Assembly (NCBI GenBank): GCA_016714935.1
Contig: JADKBU010000031.1
Location: 1-64,000 of the forward strand
DNA from: Candidatus Accumulibacter propinquus
Lineage (GTDB): Bacteria; Pseudomonadota; Gammaproteobacteria; Burkholderiales; Rhodocyclaceae
Direction of reading: 5' to 3'
DNA length: 64,000 nucleotides
The position numbers were made by a program, and so were the translations under genes. The stretch's first letter is position 1, and each line of letters begins with the position of its first letter. Below are positions 52,871 to 60,961 of the stretch, one piece after another. The notes below the pieces were generated by a model. The model was not told where the DNA came from. It was given only the letters and a program-made list of their open reading frames with translations, and did not search any database.

Positions 52871-53011
52871 TTTCGGGTCCACGGCAATGAGCCGCGGAAA
52901 GCGTGGCGCTGGCGGCGTACAGTGCTTTGGTTTGGTCGCGGCTTTTGTTAGAATCGATCGGTCGAGTCGCCAACCACTACCAACCGTTGCCAGACCAAGT
53001 ATACCATAACG

Positions 53012-54112
53012 ATGCGCTCGAACCTCCCGAGGCCCTTGCCGGCGCTCTTGCATGCTTTGCTCCTTGCCCTGATATTGATTTGCGCAGACTCCCCGGCCAT
53101 TGCAGACAGCCTGGCCGATGCGCAGCGCCTGTTGAAACAGGGGCTGTCGTCGCAGGCCCTCGAGAAAGTCGACACTTATCTGGCCGGCAAGCCGAAGGAG
53201 GCGCAGGGGCAATTTCTCAAGGGCCTGATCCTCGCCGAGATGGGGCGTCCCGCTGAAGCGATAGCCGTGTTCAGCAAGCTGACCGAAGACTATCCCGAAC
53301 TTCCCGAACCGTATAACAACCTCGCTGTGCTCTATGCCCGGCAGAAACAGTACGACAAGGCGCGTACGGCACTCGAGATGGCGATCAGAACCTATCCGGG
53401 TTACGCCACTGCCTACGAGAACCTTGGCGATGTGCATGCCAATCTCGCCAGCCAGGCTTATGACAAGGCTTTGCAACTTGATCCGGCAAAGAAAATCGCA
53501 CAGACCAAGTTGTTCCGGCTGCGTGAACTGATCAGCACTGCGGGTGTGGCGGCAGGCAAGCAAGTCGCCACGATCGGCGAGGCGGGCAAGATCGAGGCCA
53601 CGCGTGGGACGGATACCACGCTGACTGTCGGCGCTACGACAACGCCTGCGGCCAGAACGACGGACAAGCCCGCACCGCTCCGTGCGGCGGAGACGCTGGC
53701 CGAGCGGCCGGTGCCGAAAGCGGTGGACGCCGTAGCAGCGCTGCCCAGGACCCCTGCACCTGCTTCCGGCGCTGAAGAAGCGGCGGTGAACAGGGCGTTG
53801 CAAGCCTGGGCGCACGCCTGGTCACGCAAGGACGCGAAGGCTTACCTTGCTTATTACGCCGCCGATTTCCTGCCACCACGAGGGATGTCACGCAAGGCAT
53901 GGGAAATCGAGCGTATGCGACCGATGCAGAAACCGGGCAAATTGCTGGTCGAAATCGAGGACATCAAGGTGTCCTTTGCCGACGACAAGGCGACTGCCCG
54001 GTTCAAGCAGCACTATGCTTCCCCCTATCTGAAATCTTCTGTCGGCAAGACCATGGTCCTCGTCAGGGTCAGGGGGCGATGGTTGATCCAGCAGGAACGT
54101 GTGGGTGGATGA
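53012..54112 (+). CDS. TPR protein with SnoaL/NTF2-like C-terminal domain
   Basis: The 366-residue secreted protein has a signal peptide (1-32 ending in SPAIA), a TPR block (33-170; GRPAEAIAVFSKLTEDYPELPEPYNNLAVLYARQKQYDKARTALEMAIRTYPGYATA), a low-complexity Ala/Thr/Pro linker, and a C-terminal domain VNRALQAWAHAWSRKDAKAYLAYYAADFLPPRGMSRKAWE with VKSFADDKATARFKQHYASPYLKSSVGKTMVLVRVRGRW, an NTF2-like fold also found on L,D-transpeptidase-associated proteins. In betaproteobacteria such proteins lie between cysS and ppiA, as here. The TPR module is nearly the same as that in the protein ending at 38854. Start ATG is preceded only by a weak ribosome binding site. Confidence 0.8.
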   Translation: MRSNLPRPLPALLHALLLALILICADSPAIADSLADAQRLLKQGLSSQALEKVDTYLAGKPKEAQGQFLKGLILAEMGRPAEAIAVFSKLTEDYPELPEPYNNLAVLYARQKQYDKARTALEMAIRTYPGYATAYENLGDVHANLASQAYDKALQLDPAKKIAQTKLFRLRELISTAGVAAGKQVATIGEAGKIEATRGTDTTLTVGATTTPAARTTDKPAPLRAAETLAERPVPKAVDAVAALPRTPAPASGAEEAAVNRALQAWAHAWSRKDAKAYLAYYAADFLPPRGMSRKAWEIERMRPMQKPGKLLVEIEDIKVSFADDKATARFKQHYASPYLKSSVGKTMVLVRVRGRWLIQQERVGG

Positions 54113-54245
54113 GCAGCACAGAGGCGTGAGGACGCTCAGAGAGCGGGACACCGCTCGGGGCGGTAGCTGCCAGGCGCCGGGAAACGAGTGCGCGCCCGGC
54201 AGGTGTCGGCGGCACCCGAAAAATCACTTGGGAAGGAATGGTGTG

Positions 54246-54806
54246 ATGCACAGGAAACTCGCCTTGATTATCGGTGGATTGCTGTCCTTCGCCGCTTTGG
54301 CTGCGCCAAGCGTCGAAATGCAGACCAGCATGGGCAGAATCGTGATCGAACTCGATTCCGAGAAAGCCCCAAAGACTGTCCAGAATTTTGTACAGTACGT
54401 CAATGAAGGGTTCTACAACGGCACGGTCTTTCACCGCGTCATTCCGGGTTTCATGATCCAGGGAGGTGGTTTTACGGTTGATCTGGAACAGAAGGCGGCG
54501 CCCCGGAAAGTGGATAACGAAGGAAAGAATGGCCTGAAGAACGACCGCGGCACGATTGCCATGGCCCGTACGGCGGACCCGAATTCGGCGAGTTCGCAGT
54601 TTTTCATCAATCACCGTGACAACGCATCGCTCAACTACCCGGGATCCGACGGCTGGGGCTACGCCGTTTTTGGCAAGGTCACGCAGGGACTCGATGTGGT
54701 GGACAGGATTGCCAAGGTGGCTACCGGCAACCGCTCCATGCACCAGAACGTGCCGCTCGAACCGGTGACCATCCAGTCGGTCAGGGTCATTCCCGAAAAA
54801 AAATAG
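54246..54806 (+). CDS. ppiA: Secreted peptidyl-prolyl cis-trans isomerase (cyclophilin)
   Basis: The 186-residue cyclophilin has a signal peptide (KLALIIGGLLSFAALAAP) and the cyclophilin core: GRIVIELDSEKAPKTVQNFVQYVNEGFYNGTVFHRVIPGFMIQGGGF, then AMARTADPNSASSQFFINHRDN and GWGYAVFGKVTQGLDVVDRI. It speeds proline isomerisation in the periplasm. I used the ATG at 54246; upstream in-frame codons lack similarity. It lies downstream of the TPR gene in the same direction. Confidence 0.95.
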   Translation: MHRKLALIIGGLLSFAALAAPSVEMQTSMGRIVIELDSEKAPKTVQNFVQYVNEGFYNGTVFHRVIPGFMIQGGGFTVDLEQKAAPRKVDNEGKNGLKNDRGTIAMARTADPNSASSQFFINHRDNASLNYPGSDGWGYAVFGKVTQGLDVVDRIAKVATGNRSMHQNVPLEPVTIQSVRVIPEKK

Positions 54807-54827
54807 CGGTTACGGGTTGTTAAGACC

Positions 54828-54847
54828 TCAGCACAAGCCGGTGCTGA
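54828..54847 (+). terminator. Hairpin between ppiA and ppiB, weak terminator candidate
   Basis: TCAGCAC (54828-54834) pairs perfectly with GTGCTGA (54841-54847) over a 6-base loop. CCGTTTCCC follows, which is only slightly U-rich. It lies about 22 bases after the ppiA stop. Confidence 0.4.
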
Positions 54848-54935
54848 CCGTTTCCCTCACTCCATCCCTGCTTCCACATTTTCGTGCGAGGCGATTACGC
54901 GGGTTGCCGAAGCAACTCCCACATCTAGGAAAGCC

Positions 54936-55427
54936 ATGATCAAGCTACACACCAATTTCGGCATCATCGGTATCGAAGTCGACGCCGAGAAGGCACCCCT
55001 GTCGTCCGAGAATTTCCTGGCCTACGTCGCCGCCGGCCACTACGACAATACCATTTTCCACCGTGTGATTCCCGGCTTCATGATTCAGGGTGGCGGCTTC
55101 ATGCCGGGCATGAAGCAGAAGGCATGTCAGGCACCGATCAGGAATGAGGCCGACAACGGACTGAAGAACGTGGCTTACACGGTCGCCATGGCACGCACCG
55201 CTGAACCGCACTCGGCCACCGCGCAGTTTTTCATCAACGTGGTGAATAATGACTTCCTGAACCACCGAGCGCCCAATGCGCAAGGTTGGGGCTACTGTGT
55301 TTTCGGCAAGGTCGTGGAGGGTACAGAGGTCGTCGACCGCATCAAGGTCGTCAAGACAGCCACTGCCGGTGGCCACAGCGACGTGCCCGTCGAGGACGTG
55401 CTGATCGAGCGCGCCGAAGTTTGCTGA
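54936..55427 (+). CDS. ppiB: Cytoplasmic peptidyl-prolyl cis-trans isomerase (cyclophilin)
   Basis: This 163-residue cyclophilin has no signal peptide. MIKLHTNFGIIGIEVDAEKAPLSSENFLAYVAAGHYDNTIFHRVIPGFMIQGGGFMPGMKQKACQAPI and AMARTAEPHSATAQFFINVVNNDFLN match PpiB. It is the cytoplasmic partner of the secreted cyclophilin directly upstream, an arrangement common in betaproteobacteria. Confidence 0.96.
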   Translation: MIKLHTNFGIIGIEVDAEKAPLSSENFLAYVAAGHYDNTIFHRVIPGFMIQGGGFMPGMKQKACQAPIRNEADNGLKNVAYTVAMARTAEPHSATAQFFINVVNNDFLNHRAPNAQGWGYCVFGKVVEGTEVVDRIKVVKTATAGGHSDVPVEDVLIERAEVC

Positions 55428-55458
55428 GGCGTGTGCCGGTGACCGATCGCTAGCCTCC

Positions 55459-56190
55459 TTGATCCTGTTCATTTCCGACCTGCATCTGGCGCCGCAAGCG
55501 CCGGGGGTCGCGCAACTCTTTCTTGATTTTCTCGGCGGACGGGCGCGTGCGGCCGAGCACCTGTTCATTCTTGGCGATCTTTTCGAAGCCTGGCCGGGCG
55601 ACGATTGCCTTGACGATGCGCGGGATTCGTTTGCGGCGGAGATTGTCGCCGCACTGCGTTTGCTGGTCACGGCTGGCATTGGCGTTTCGGTGATGCATGG
55701 CAATCGCGACTTTCTGCTCGGTGAGGTTTTTGCGGCCCGGAGCGGCGCGCGGCTGCTGCCGGATCCGCATGTCCTGTCGTTGCCCACCTGGCAGTTCGTG
55801 CTGTCGCATGGTGACGCGTTGTGTACGGACGATCACGAATATCAGTCGTTTCGTTCGCTCGTTCGCCGCGCGGAGTGGCAAGCCGCCTTTCTCGCCAGGC
55901 CACTGGCAGAACGTCGGGCAGTGGCGGTGGCGCTGCGCCAGAAAAGCGAGTCGGCCAAGCGTGACAAAGCGGAGTACCTGATGGATGTCAATCCCGGTAC
56001 CACCGACGATTTTCTGCGCGCGCACGGCTATGCAAGCTTGATCCACGGTCACACGCATCGTCCGGCGACCCACGACCATCTCGTCGACGGCATCCACGTC
56101 GAGCGCTGGGTGCTCGCCGACTGGACCGAGACACAGGGTGAGTGCTTGTGCTGGAACGGCTCGAATCTCACCCGGGAGCGCTTGCGCTGA
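55459..56190 (+). CDS. lpxH: UDP-2,3-diacylglucosamine pyrophosphatase LpxH
   Basis: The 243-residue metallophosphoesterase has the LpxH motifs in order: SDLHLA, GDLFEAWPGDD, GNRDFLLG, SHGDALCTDD and HGHTHRPA. It cleaves UDP-2,3-diacylglucosamine to lipid X in lipid A synthesis. The only start in this frame after an in-frame stop is TTG at 55459, which lies directly before ILFISDLHLA, and there is no good ribosome binding site; expression may depend on coupling to ppiB. Length agrees with E. coli LpxH (240). Confidence 0.9.
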   Translation: MILFISDLHLAPQAPGVAQLFLDFLGGRARAAEHLFILGDLFEAWPGDDCLDDARDSFAAEIVAALRLLVTAGIGVSVMHGNRDFLLGEVFAARSGARLLPDPHVLSLPTWQFVLSHGDALCTDDHEYQSFRSLVRRAEWQAAFLARPLAERRAVAVALRQKSESAKRDKAEYLMDVNPGTTDDFLRAHGYASLIHGHTHRPATHDHLVDGIHVERWVLADWTETQGECLCWNGSNLTRERLR

Positions 56191-56299
56191 CTGATTTCAA
56201 ACCTTGTCACCTGTCAGCGCCGACAATACGGTGCTGCGCTGGCGGAAGTCCCCTCTGTCCTTTGCCTGAGGACTTACCATCGTCGTTACTACTCCGGCA

Positions 56300-58111
56300 A
56301 TGACTTCTCCAGCCGTCGACATCCTCCGCCGCGTCTTTGGCTATGCGTCTTTTCGCGGTCAGCAGGCGGAGATCGTCGACCAGGTCGTCAGAGGCGGGGA
56401 CGCCCTGGTGCTGATGCCGACCGGCGGCGGCAAGTCGCTCTGTTACCAGATCCCCGCACTCGTCCGGCCGGGCGTTGGGGTGGTCGTCTCGCCGCTGATT
56501 GCGCTGATGCAGGACCAGGTCGACGCCTTGCGGCTGGCGGGTGTGCGCGCAGCGTTCCTGAATTCGACGCTGGATTTCCAGTCGCTGGTCGACACCGAAC
56601 GTCGTTTGCTGCGTGGCGAACTGGATCTGATCTACGTCGCTCCCGAACGTTTGCTCACCGACCGTTTCATCGGCTTGCTCGAACAGCTTGTGGGACGCCA
56701 GCAGCTCGCACTGTTCGCGATTGACGAGGCCCACTGTGTTTCGCAATGGGGGCACGACTTTCGCCCGGAGTACATCCAGCTCTCGCAATTGCACGAGCGC
56801 TTTCCTTCCGTGCCGCGAATTGCGCTGACGGCGACTGCCGACCAGCTGACACGCCAGGAAATCATCACCCGCCTGAGTCTTGCCGAGGCGAGGCTGTTCG
56901 TGGCGAGTTTCGACCGGCCAAACATCCGCTATACGGTCGTTGAGCGTGACAATCCTCGAAAGCAACTGCTCTCCTTCCTGAGTGCCCATCGGGGGGAAGC
57001 CGGAATCGTTTATTGCCTGTCACGCCGCAAGGTCGATGAAACAGCGGTGTGGCTGAATGCACAGGGTGTGGCCGCCTTGCCCTACCATGCCGGGCTGACG
57101 GCCGCCGACCGCCAGCACCATCAGCAGCGCTTTCTCCGCGAGGACGGCCTGGTGATGGTAGCAACGATTGCCTTCGGTATGGGGATCGACAAGCCGGACG
57201 TACGCTTCGTTGTGCACCTCGATCTACCCAAGAGCCTCGAAGCGTATTACCAGGAAACCGGGCGGGCGGGGCGTGACGGCGACCCGTCCGAAGCCTGGAT
57301 GACTTACGGGCTCAACGATGTGGTGATCCACCGACAGATGATTGACGAGTCGTCGGCGCCACCCGAGCAGAAACGCATCGAGCGGCAGAAGCTCGACAGC
57401 ATGCTGGCCTATTGCGAATCGGCGCAGTGCCGGCGTGTACTCTTGCTGAACTATTTTGGCGAGGAAGTGGCACCTTGCGGCAATTGCGATGTCTGTCTCG
57501 ATCCGCCGTTGCTGTGGGATGGCACCATCGCGGCGCAGAAGGCGTTGTCGGCAGCCTTGCGCACCGGTCAGCGCTTTGGCGCCGGGCATCTGATAGACAT
57601 CCTGCGCGGCAAGTCTACGGACAAGGTGAAGCAGTTTGGCCACGAACATCTGCCCACCTTCGGCGTTGGTGCGGAAATGGATGACATGGGCTGGCGTTCG
57701 GTTTTTCGCCAGTTGCTTGCGGGCGGTGTCCTCGAAGCCGACGCCACAGCCTACGGGGCCTTGAAGCTGACCGACGAAGCGCGGCCGATTCTCAAGGGAG
57801 AAGCCAGCATCAAGTTGCGGCGGCGGCTGGAAACGCCAAAGGGCAGACAAGCCAGGAACAAGGTCAGTCCCGACCGCCCCCGGCGAGCCGATGATTCACC
57901 GCTGCTGGCCAGATTGCGTGCCTGGCGCAGCGAGAAGGCCCGTGAGCAGGGTGTGCCCGCTTACGTGATCCTCCATGATCGGGCACTGCACGAGATCGCC
58001 ACACTGCTCCCGGATTCCGTGCCAGCGCTGCTTGCCGTTCCGGGGATCGGCGTGGCCAAAGCCGAGCGCTATGGCCGGGAATTGCTGACCCTCGTTGCTG
58101 CCAGCGACTGA
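56300..58111 (+). CDS. recQ: ATP-dependent DNA helicase RecQ
   Basis: The 603-residue protein has the RecQ motifs: FRGQQAEIVDQVVRGGDALVLMPTGGGKSLCYQIPAL (motif I GGGKS), AIDEAHCVSQWGHDFRPEY (DEAH), QETGRAGRDGDPSEAWM (motif VI), a zinc-binding CESAQCRRVLLLNYFGEEVAPCGNCDVC segment, the RQC winged-helix region and a C-terminal HRDC domain (PLLARLRAWRSEKAREQGVPAYVILHDRAL). It works in recombination and replication repair. Its last 216 bases, coding for the HRDC domain, are also open on the other strand as the tail of an FMN-domain protein. Confidence 0.97.
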   Translation: MTSPAVDILRRVFGYASFRGQQAEIVDQVVRGGDALVLMPTGGGKSLCYQIPALVRPGVGVVVSPLIALMQDQVDALRLAGVRAAFLNSTLDFQSLVDTERRLLRGELDLIYVAPERLLTDRFIGLLEQLVGRQQLALFAIDEAHCVSQWGHDFRPEYIQLSQLHERFPSVPRIALTATADQLTRQEIITRLSLAEARLFVASFDRPNIRYTVVERDNPRKQLLSFLSAHRGEAGIVYCLSRRKVDETAVWLNAQGVAALPYHAGLTAADRQHHQQRFLREDGLVMVATIAFGMGIDKPDVRFVVHLDLPKSLEAYYQETGRAGRDGDPSEAWMTYGLNDVVIHRQMIDESSAPPEQKRIERQKLDSMLAYCESAQCRRVLLLNYFGEEVAPCGNCDVCLDPPLLWDGTIAAQKALSAALRTGQRFGAGHLIDILRGKSTDKVKQFGHEHLPTFGVGAEMDDMGWRSVFRQLLAGGVLEADATAYGALKLTDEARPILKGEASIKLRRRLETPKGRQARNKVSPDRPRRADDSPLLARLRAWRSEKAREQGVPAYVILHDRALHEIATLLPDSVPALLAVPGIGVAKAERYGRELLTLVAASD

Positions 58112-59590
58112 GTTCAGGTGGCTCGGACCGGGTAGGGGGTGGAGAGCGTCGAGCGCGACACTCTGACCCGAGGGCTGCACGATGCGCACGTGTTCGCGGC
58201 GGAGTTCGCGGGCATGGCGCAGACCACAGGAGTGAGCGATCATCGCGACCTCCTTGTTCATGTTGCGGCAGTATGACGCTACTCGCGTGGCCTTGTCCGC
58301 AACGACCAGGCCGCGTTGCAGGCGCGGGTCGTGTGTGGTGACGCCGGTTGGACAGTTATTGGTATGGCAGCGCAAGGCCTGGATGCAGCCCAGCGAGAAC
58401 ATGAAGCCGCGGGCGGTGTTCACGAAATCGGCTCCCGCCGACAATGCCCAGGCGACACGCGCCGGGGTCACCAACTGACCGGCGGCAATGATCCGAATGC
58501 GCTCCTTGAGTCCGCTGGCCAGCAGCGCGTCGACGATCAGCGGCAGCGCTTCGTCGATCGCCAGCGCCATATGATCGGCCAGGGCCTGCGGTGCCGCACC
58601 ACTGCCACCCTCGCCGCCATCGATGGTCAGAAAGTCGGGCGCCGCCTGCAGACCACGCCGCGCGACCGCCGCAGTGAGTTCAAGCATGAAGCGATCACCG
58701 CCGATGGCGGTCTTGATGCCTACCGGCTTGCCGGTCACTTCCCGAACTTGCTCGATCTTGTCGAGCAGTTCGTCGATGTTGGCGATATCCTGGTGACGGT
58801 TCGGGCTCATCGAATCGCGACCCTCGGCAATGCCGCGAATGCCGGCGATCTCGGGCGTGACCTTGTTGCCGAGCAGAACGCCACCCTTGCCCGGCTTGGC
58901 TCCCTGCGAAAGTTTGATCTCGAAGGCGCGCACCGTTGCGTTCGCCGCCAGTTCGCGCAGGCGGACCTCCGACAGTTCGCCGTGCTCGTCCCGAACACCG
59001 TATTTGGCGGTTCCGATCTGAAAAATGATGTCGCAACCACCCTCCAGATGATAAGGAGACAGTCCGCCCTCGCCGGTATCAAGCCAGCAGCCAGCCGCGG
59101 CCGCACCGCGGGATAACGCGCGTACGGCTGGTCGGGAAATCGCTCCGAAGCTCATCGCGCTGATGTTCACCAGCGATCTGCCGGCGAAGGGTGTCCGGCA
59201 ATAACCTTCACCGACTACCACCACAGGTGTCGGCAGTTGTTCCTCCTCAAGCACAGGAAACGGGGCGTTGACGAAAACCAGGGCACCGGCTTCGTGAATC
59301 CGATAGGTTGATCCGAAGCCGATAATCCCGCCCTCGTTTTTCGCCATGCGATAGACCCAACTGCGCGTCGCCCGGTCGAAGGGCATTTCCTCACGGTCGC
59401 CAAGGAAGAAGTATTGGCGGAAGTATTCGCCGAGGCGCTCGAAAAAGTAACGCAGGTGCCCGACCAGCGGAAAGTTCCGCAGTACGGCATGTTTTTCCTG
59501 CGTGACGTCCTGCACGTAGAGGTAGACCAGGGCGCCGGTGAAGGCCAGGGCAAGCAGTGCGCCCAGTCCGGCAAGCAGTAGGTCAAGCAT
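57896..59590 (-). CDS. FMN-binding glutamate synthase-like (GltB domain 2/3) protein, extended antisense into recQ
   Basis: The 564-residue protein has an N-terminal membrane anchor (LLAGLGALLALAFTGALVYLY), then the GltB central FMN domain: GTYRIHEAGALVFVNAPFPVL, FGAISRPAVRALSRGAAAAGCWLDTGEGGLSPYHLEGGCDIIFQIGTAKYG, GAKPGKGGVLLGNKVTPEIAGIRGI, and the FMN-site TIDGGEGGSGAAPQALADHMALAIDEALP. Such stand-alone synthase-domain proteins are found in many proteobacteria; the reaction is unproven. The conserved part ends near ALDALHPLP, by about residue 492. The remaining 70-odd residues are read from the complement of recQ's HRDC-coding end and look like random-frame sequence, so the natural stop was probably lost or a frameshift removed it. 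Confidence 0.75.
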   Translation of the reverse strand: MLDLLLAGLGALLALAFTGALVYLYVQDVTQEKHAVLRNFPLVGHLRYFFERLGEYFRQYFFLGDREEMPFDRATRSWVYRMAKNEGGIIGFGSTYRIHEAGALVFVNAPFPVLEEEQLPTPVVVVGEGYCRTPFAGRSLVNISAMSFGAISRPAVRALSRGAAAAGCWLDTGEGGLSPYHLEGGCDIIFQIGTAKYGVRDEHGELSEVRLRELAANATVRAFEIKLSQGAKPGKGGVLLGNKVTPEIAGIRGIAEGRDSMSPNRHQDIANIDELLDKIEQVREVTGKPVGIKTAIGGDRFMLELTAAVARRGLQAAPDFLTIDGGEGGSGAAPQALADHMALAIDEALPLIVDALLASGLKERIRIIAAGQLVTPARVAWALSAGADFVNTARGFMFSLGCIQALRCHTNNCPTGVTTHDPRLQRGLVVADKATRVASYCRNMNKEVAMIAHSCGLRHARELRREHVRIVQPSGQSVALDALHPLPGPSHLNSVAGSNEGQQFPAIALGFGHADPRNGKQRWHGIREQCGDLVQCPIMEDHVSGHTLLTGLLAAPGTQSGQQR

Positions 59591-59649
59591 TTGCCGCTCC
59601 CATCAGTGTTAGAATTGAGCAAGTCACCCCTTAGTGTACGGGATTTGTC

Positions 59650-60507
59650 ATGACCCTTGCAGACCTGCTTGATGCCGAAATCGAGCGCAATGTCACCGCC
59701 GCACTCACAGAGGATGTCGGTAGCGGTGACCTGACCGCGCAACTCGTCCCGGCTGGCGAGTTCAGTTGCGCCACGGTCATTGCCCGTGAGGACGCGGTAC
59801 TCTGTGGGAGTGCCTGGTTCGAGCGTTGCTTCCGGAAGCTGGATGCGGCGGTCGCCATCACCTGGAAGGCAGAAGATGGCCAGCGCTTGCAGCCCAATCA
59901 GTTGCTTTGCGAGATCGAGGGTCCTGCGCGCTCCCTGCTCACCGGCGAGCGAACTGCGCTCAATTTCCTGCAACTGCTGTCCGGCGTTGCCACCATGGCC
60001 CGCCAGTATGCGGATCGGGTGGCCGGTACCGGGGCCCAGGTGGTCGATACGCGCAAGACGATCCCTGGCTTGCGCCTGGCGCAAAAATACGCAGTCAGGT
60101 GCGGTGGCGGCGGCAATCACCGCCTCGGTCTTTATGACGGAATCCTGATCAAGGAAAACCACATTCTCGCCGCCCGCAGCATTCCGGCAGCGCTCGCCGC
60201 CGCCATGCAGCTTGCCGAGCGTGCGGCCGGGGTCTGCCAGTTCGTGCAGATCGAGGTCGAGTCCCTTGCCGAGTTGAAGCAGGCCCTCGATGCCGGCGCG
60301 GTAATGATCCTGCTTGACAATATGAGCCTGGAGCAACTGCGCGAAGCCGTGGCCATCGCCGGTGGGCGGGCCGTGTTGGAGGCCTCGGGCAACGTCAGCC
60401 TGGAGCGCGTGCGGGCCATTGCCGAGACGGGCGTAGACCGCATCTCGGTCGGTGCCTTGACCAAGGATGTCCGCGCTCTAGACCTGTCAATGCGTTTTCA
60501 GGGCTAG
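59650..60507 (+). CDS. nadC: Nicotinate-nucleotide pyrophosphorylase (quinolinate phosphoribosyltransferase)
   Basis: The 285-residue enzyme has the NadC landmarks GDLTAQLVPAGEFSCATVIAREDAVLCG, TGERTALNFLQLLSGVATMARQYADRV, VVDTRKTIPGLRLAQKYAVRCGGGGNHRLGLYDGILIKENH and the C-terminal LEASGNVSLERVRAIAETGVDRISVGALTKD. It condenses quinolinate with PRPP in NAD synthesis. It starts 59 bases from the divergently transcribed FMN protein. Confidence 0.97.
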   Translation: MTLADLLDAEIERNVTAALTEDVGSGDLTAQLVPAGEFSCATVIAREDAVLCGSAWFERCFRKLDAAVAITWKAEDGQRLQPNQLLCEIEGPARSLLTGERTALNFLQLLSGVATMARQYADRVAGTGAQVVDTRKTIPGLRLAQKYAVRCGGGGNHRLGLYDGILIKENHILAARSIPAALAAAMQLAERAAGVCQFVQIEVESLAELKQALDAGAVMILLDNMSLEQLREAVAIAGGRAVLEASGNVSLERVRAIAETGVDRISVGALTKDVRALDLSMRFQG

Positions 60508-60739
60508 CAAGCGCCCATCGGGTCCATGAGCCGGCAGTTGGATCACCCGGGTCGGGGGTGCGCGCCGCCAGCCGGAGCAGAAGAACGAGCCGGGCGGAAA
60601 CATTTTCGAGCAAGACAGCCGCAGTCTGGCAGCACTACCCTGGACGGGGACAGCGGGCGAAGCGGTTATATAATTCGGCCCGAGCGACGGGAAGCAGACG
60701 GATTGTTGGGGTCTGCGCAAAACGAGAAAGGGTGGTCTG

Positions 60740-60877
60740 ATGCTATTTGCGCTGTTTTATGTCTTGGCGATTACGATTCTGATCATGCACTTCACCGGCT
60801 TCCTGGCGCGGCATAACCTGGAATGGCTGGTGCTGGTGCTCGCTGCTGCCGTTTTTCCTGCCGTGATCTACCTCTGA
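60740..60877 (+). CDS. Hypothetical 45-residue protein with two membrane segments
   Basis: The ATG follows AAAGGG at a good distance. The peptide is MLFALFYVLAITILIM, then HFTGFLARHNLEW as a polar turn, then LVLVLAAAVFPAVIYL. Nearly all residues outside the turn are hydrophobic, giving a likely helical hairpin in the inner membrane. TATAAT lies at 60669-60674, 66 bases upstream, with a poor -35. It has no recognisable family. Coding is supported by the start signals and by amino-acid composition, not by similarity. Confidence 0.55.
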   Translation: MLFALFYVLAITILIMHFTGFLARHNLEWLVLVLAAAVFPAVIYL

Positions 60878-60961
60878 AAAGGAAGCGTTCGCCACGATTT
60901 GAGGCCGGTTATTGAGGCCAGTTGCAGGCCCGCTGTTCGCTGATGGCGCGGTTGCTCGCCA

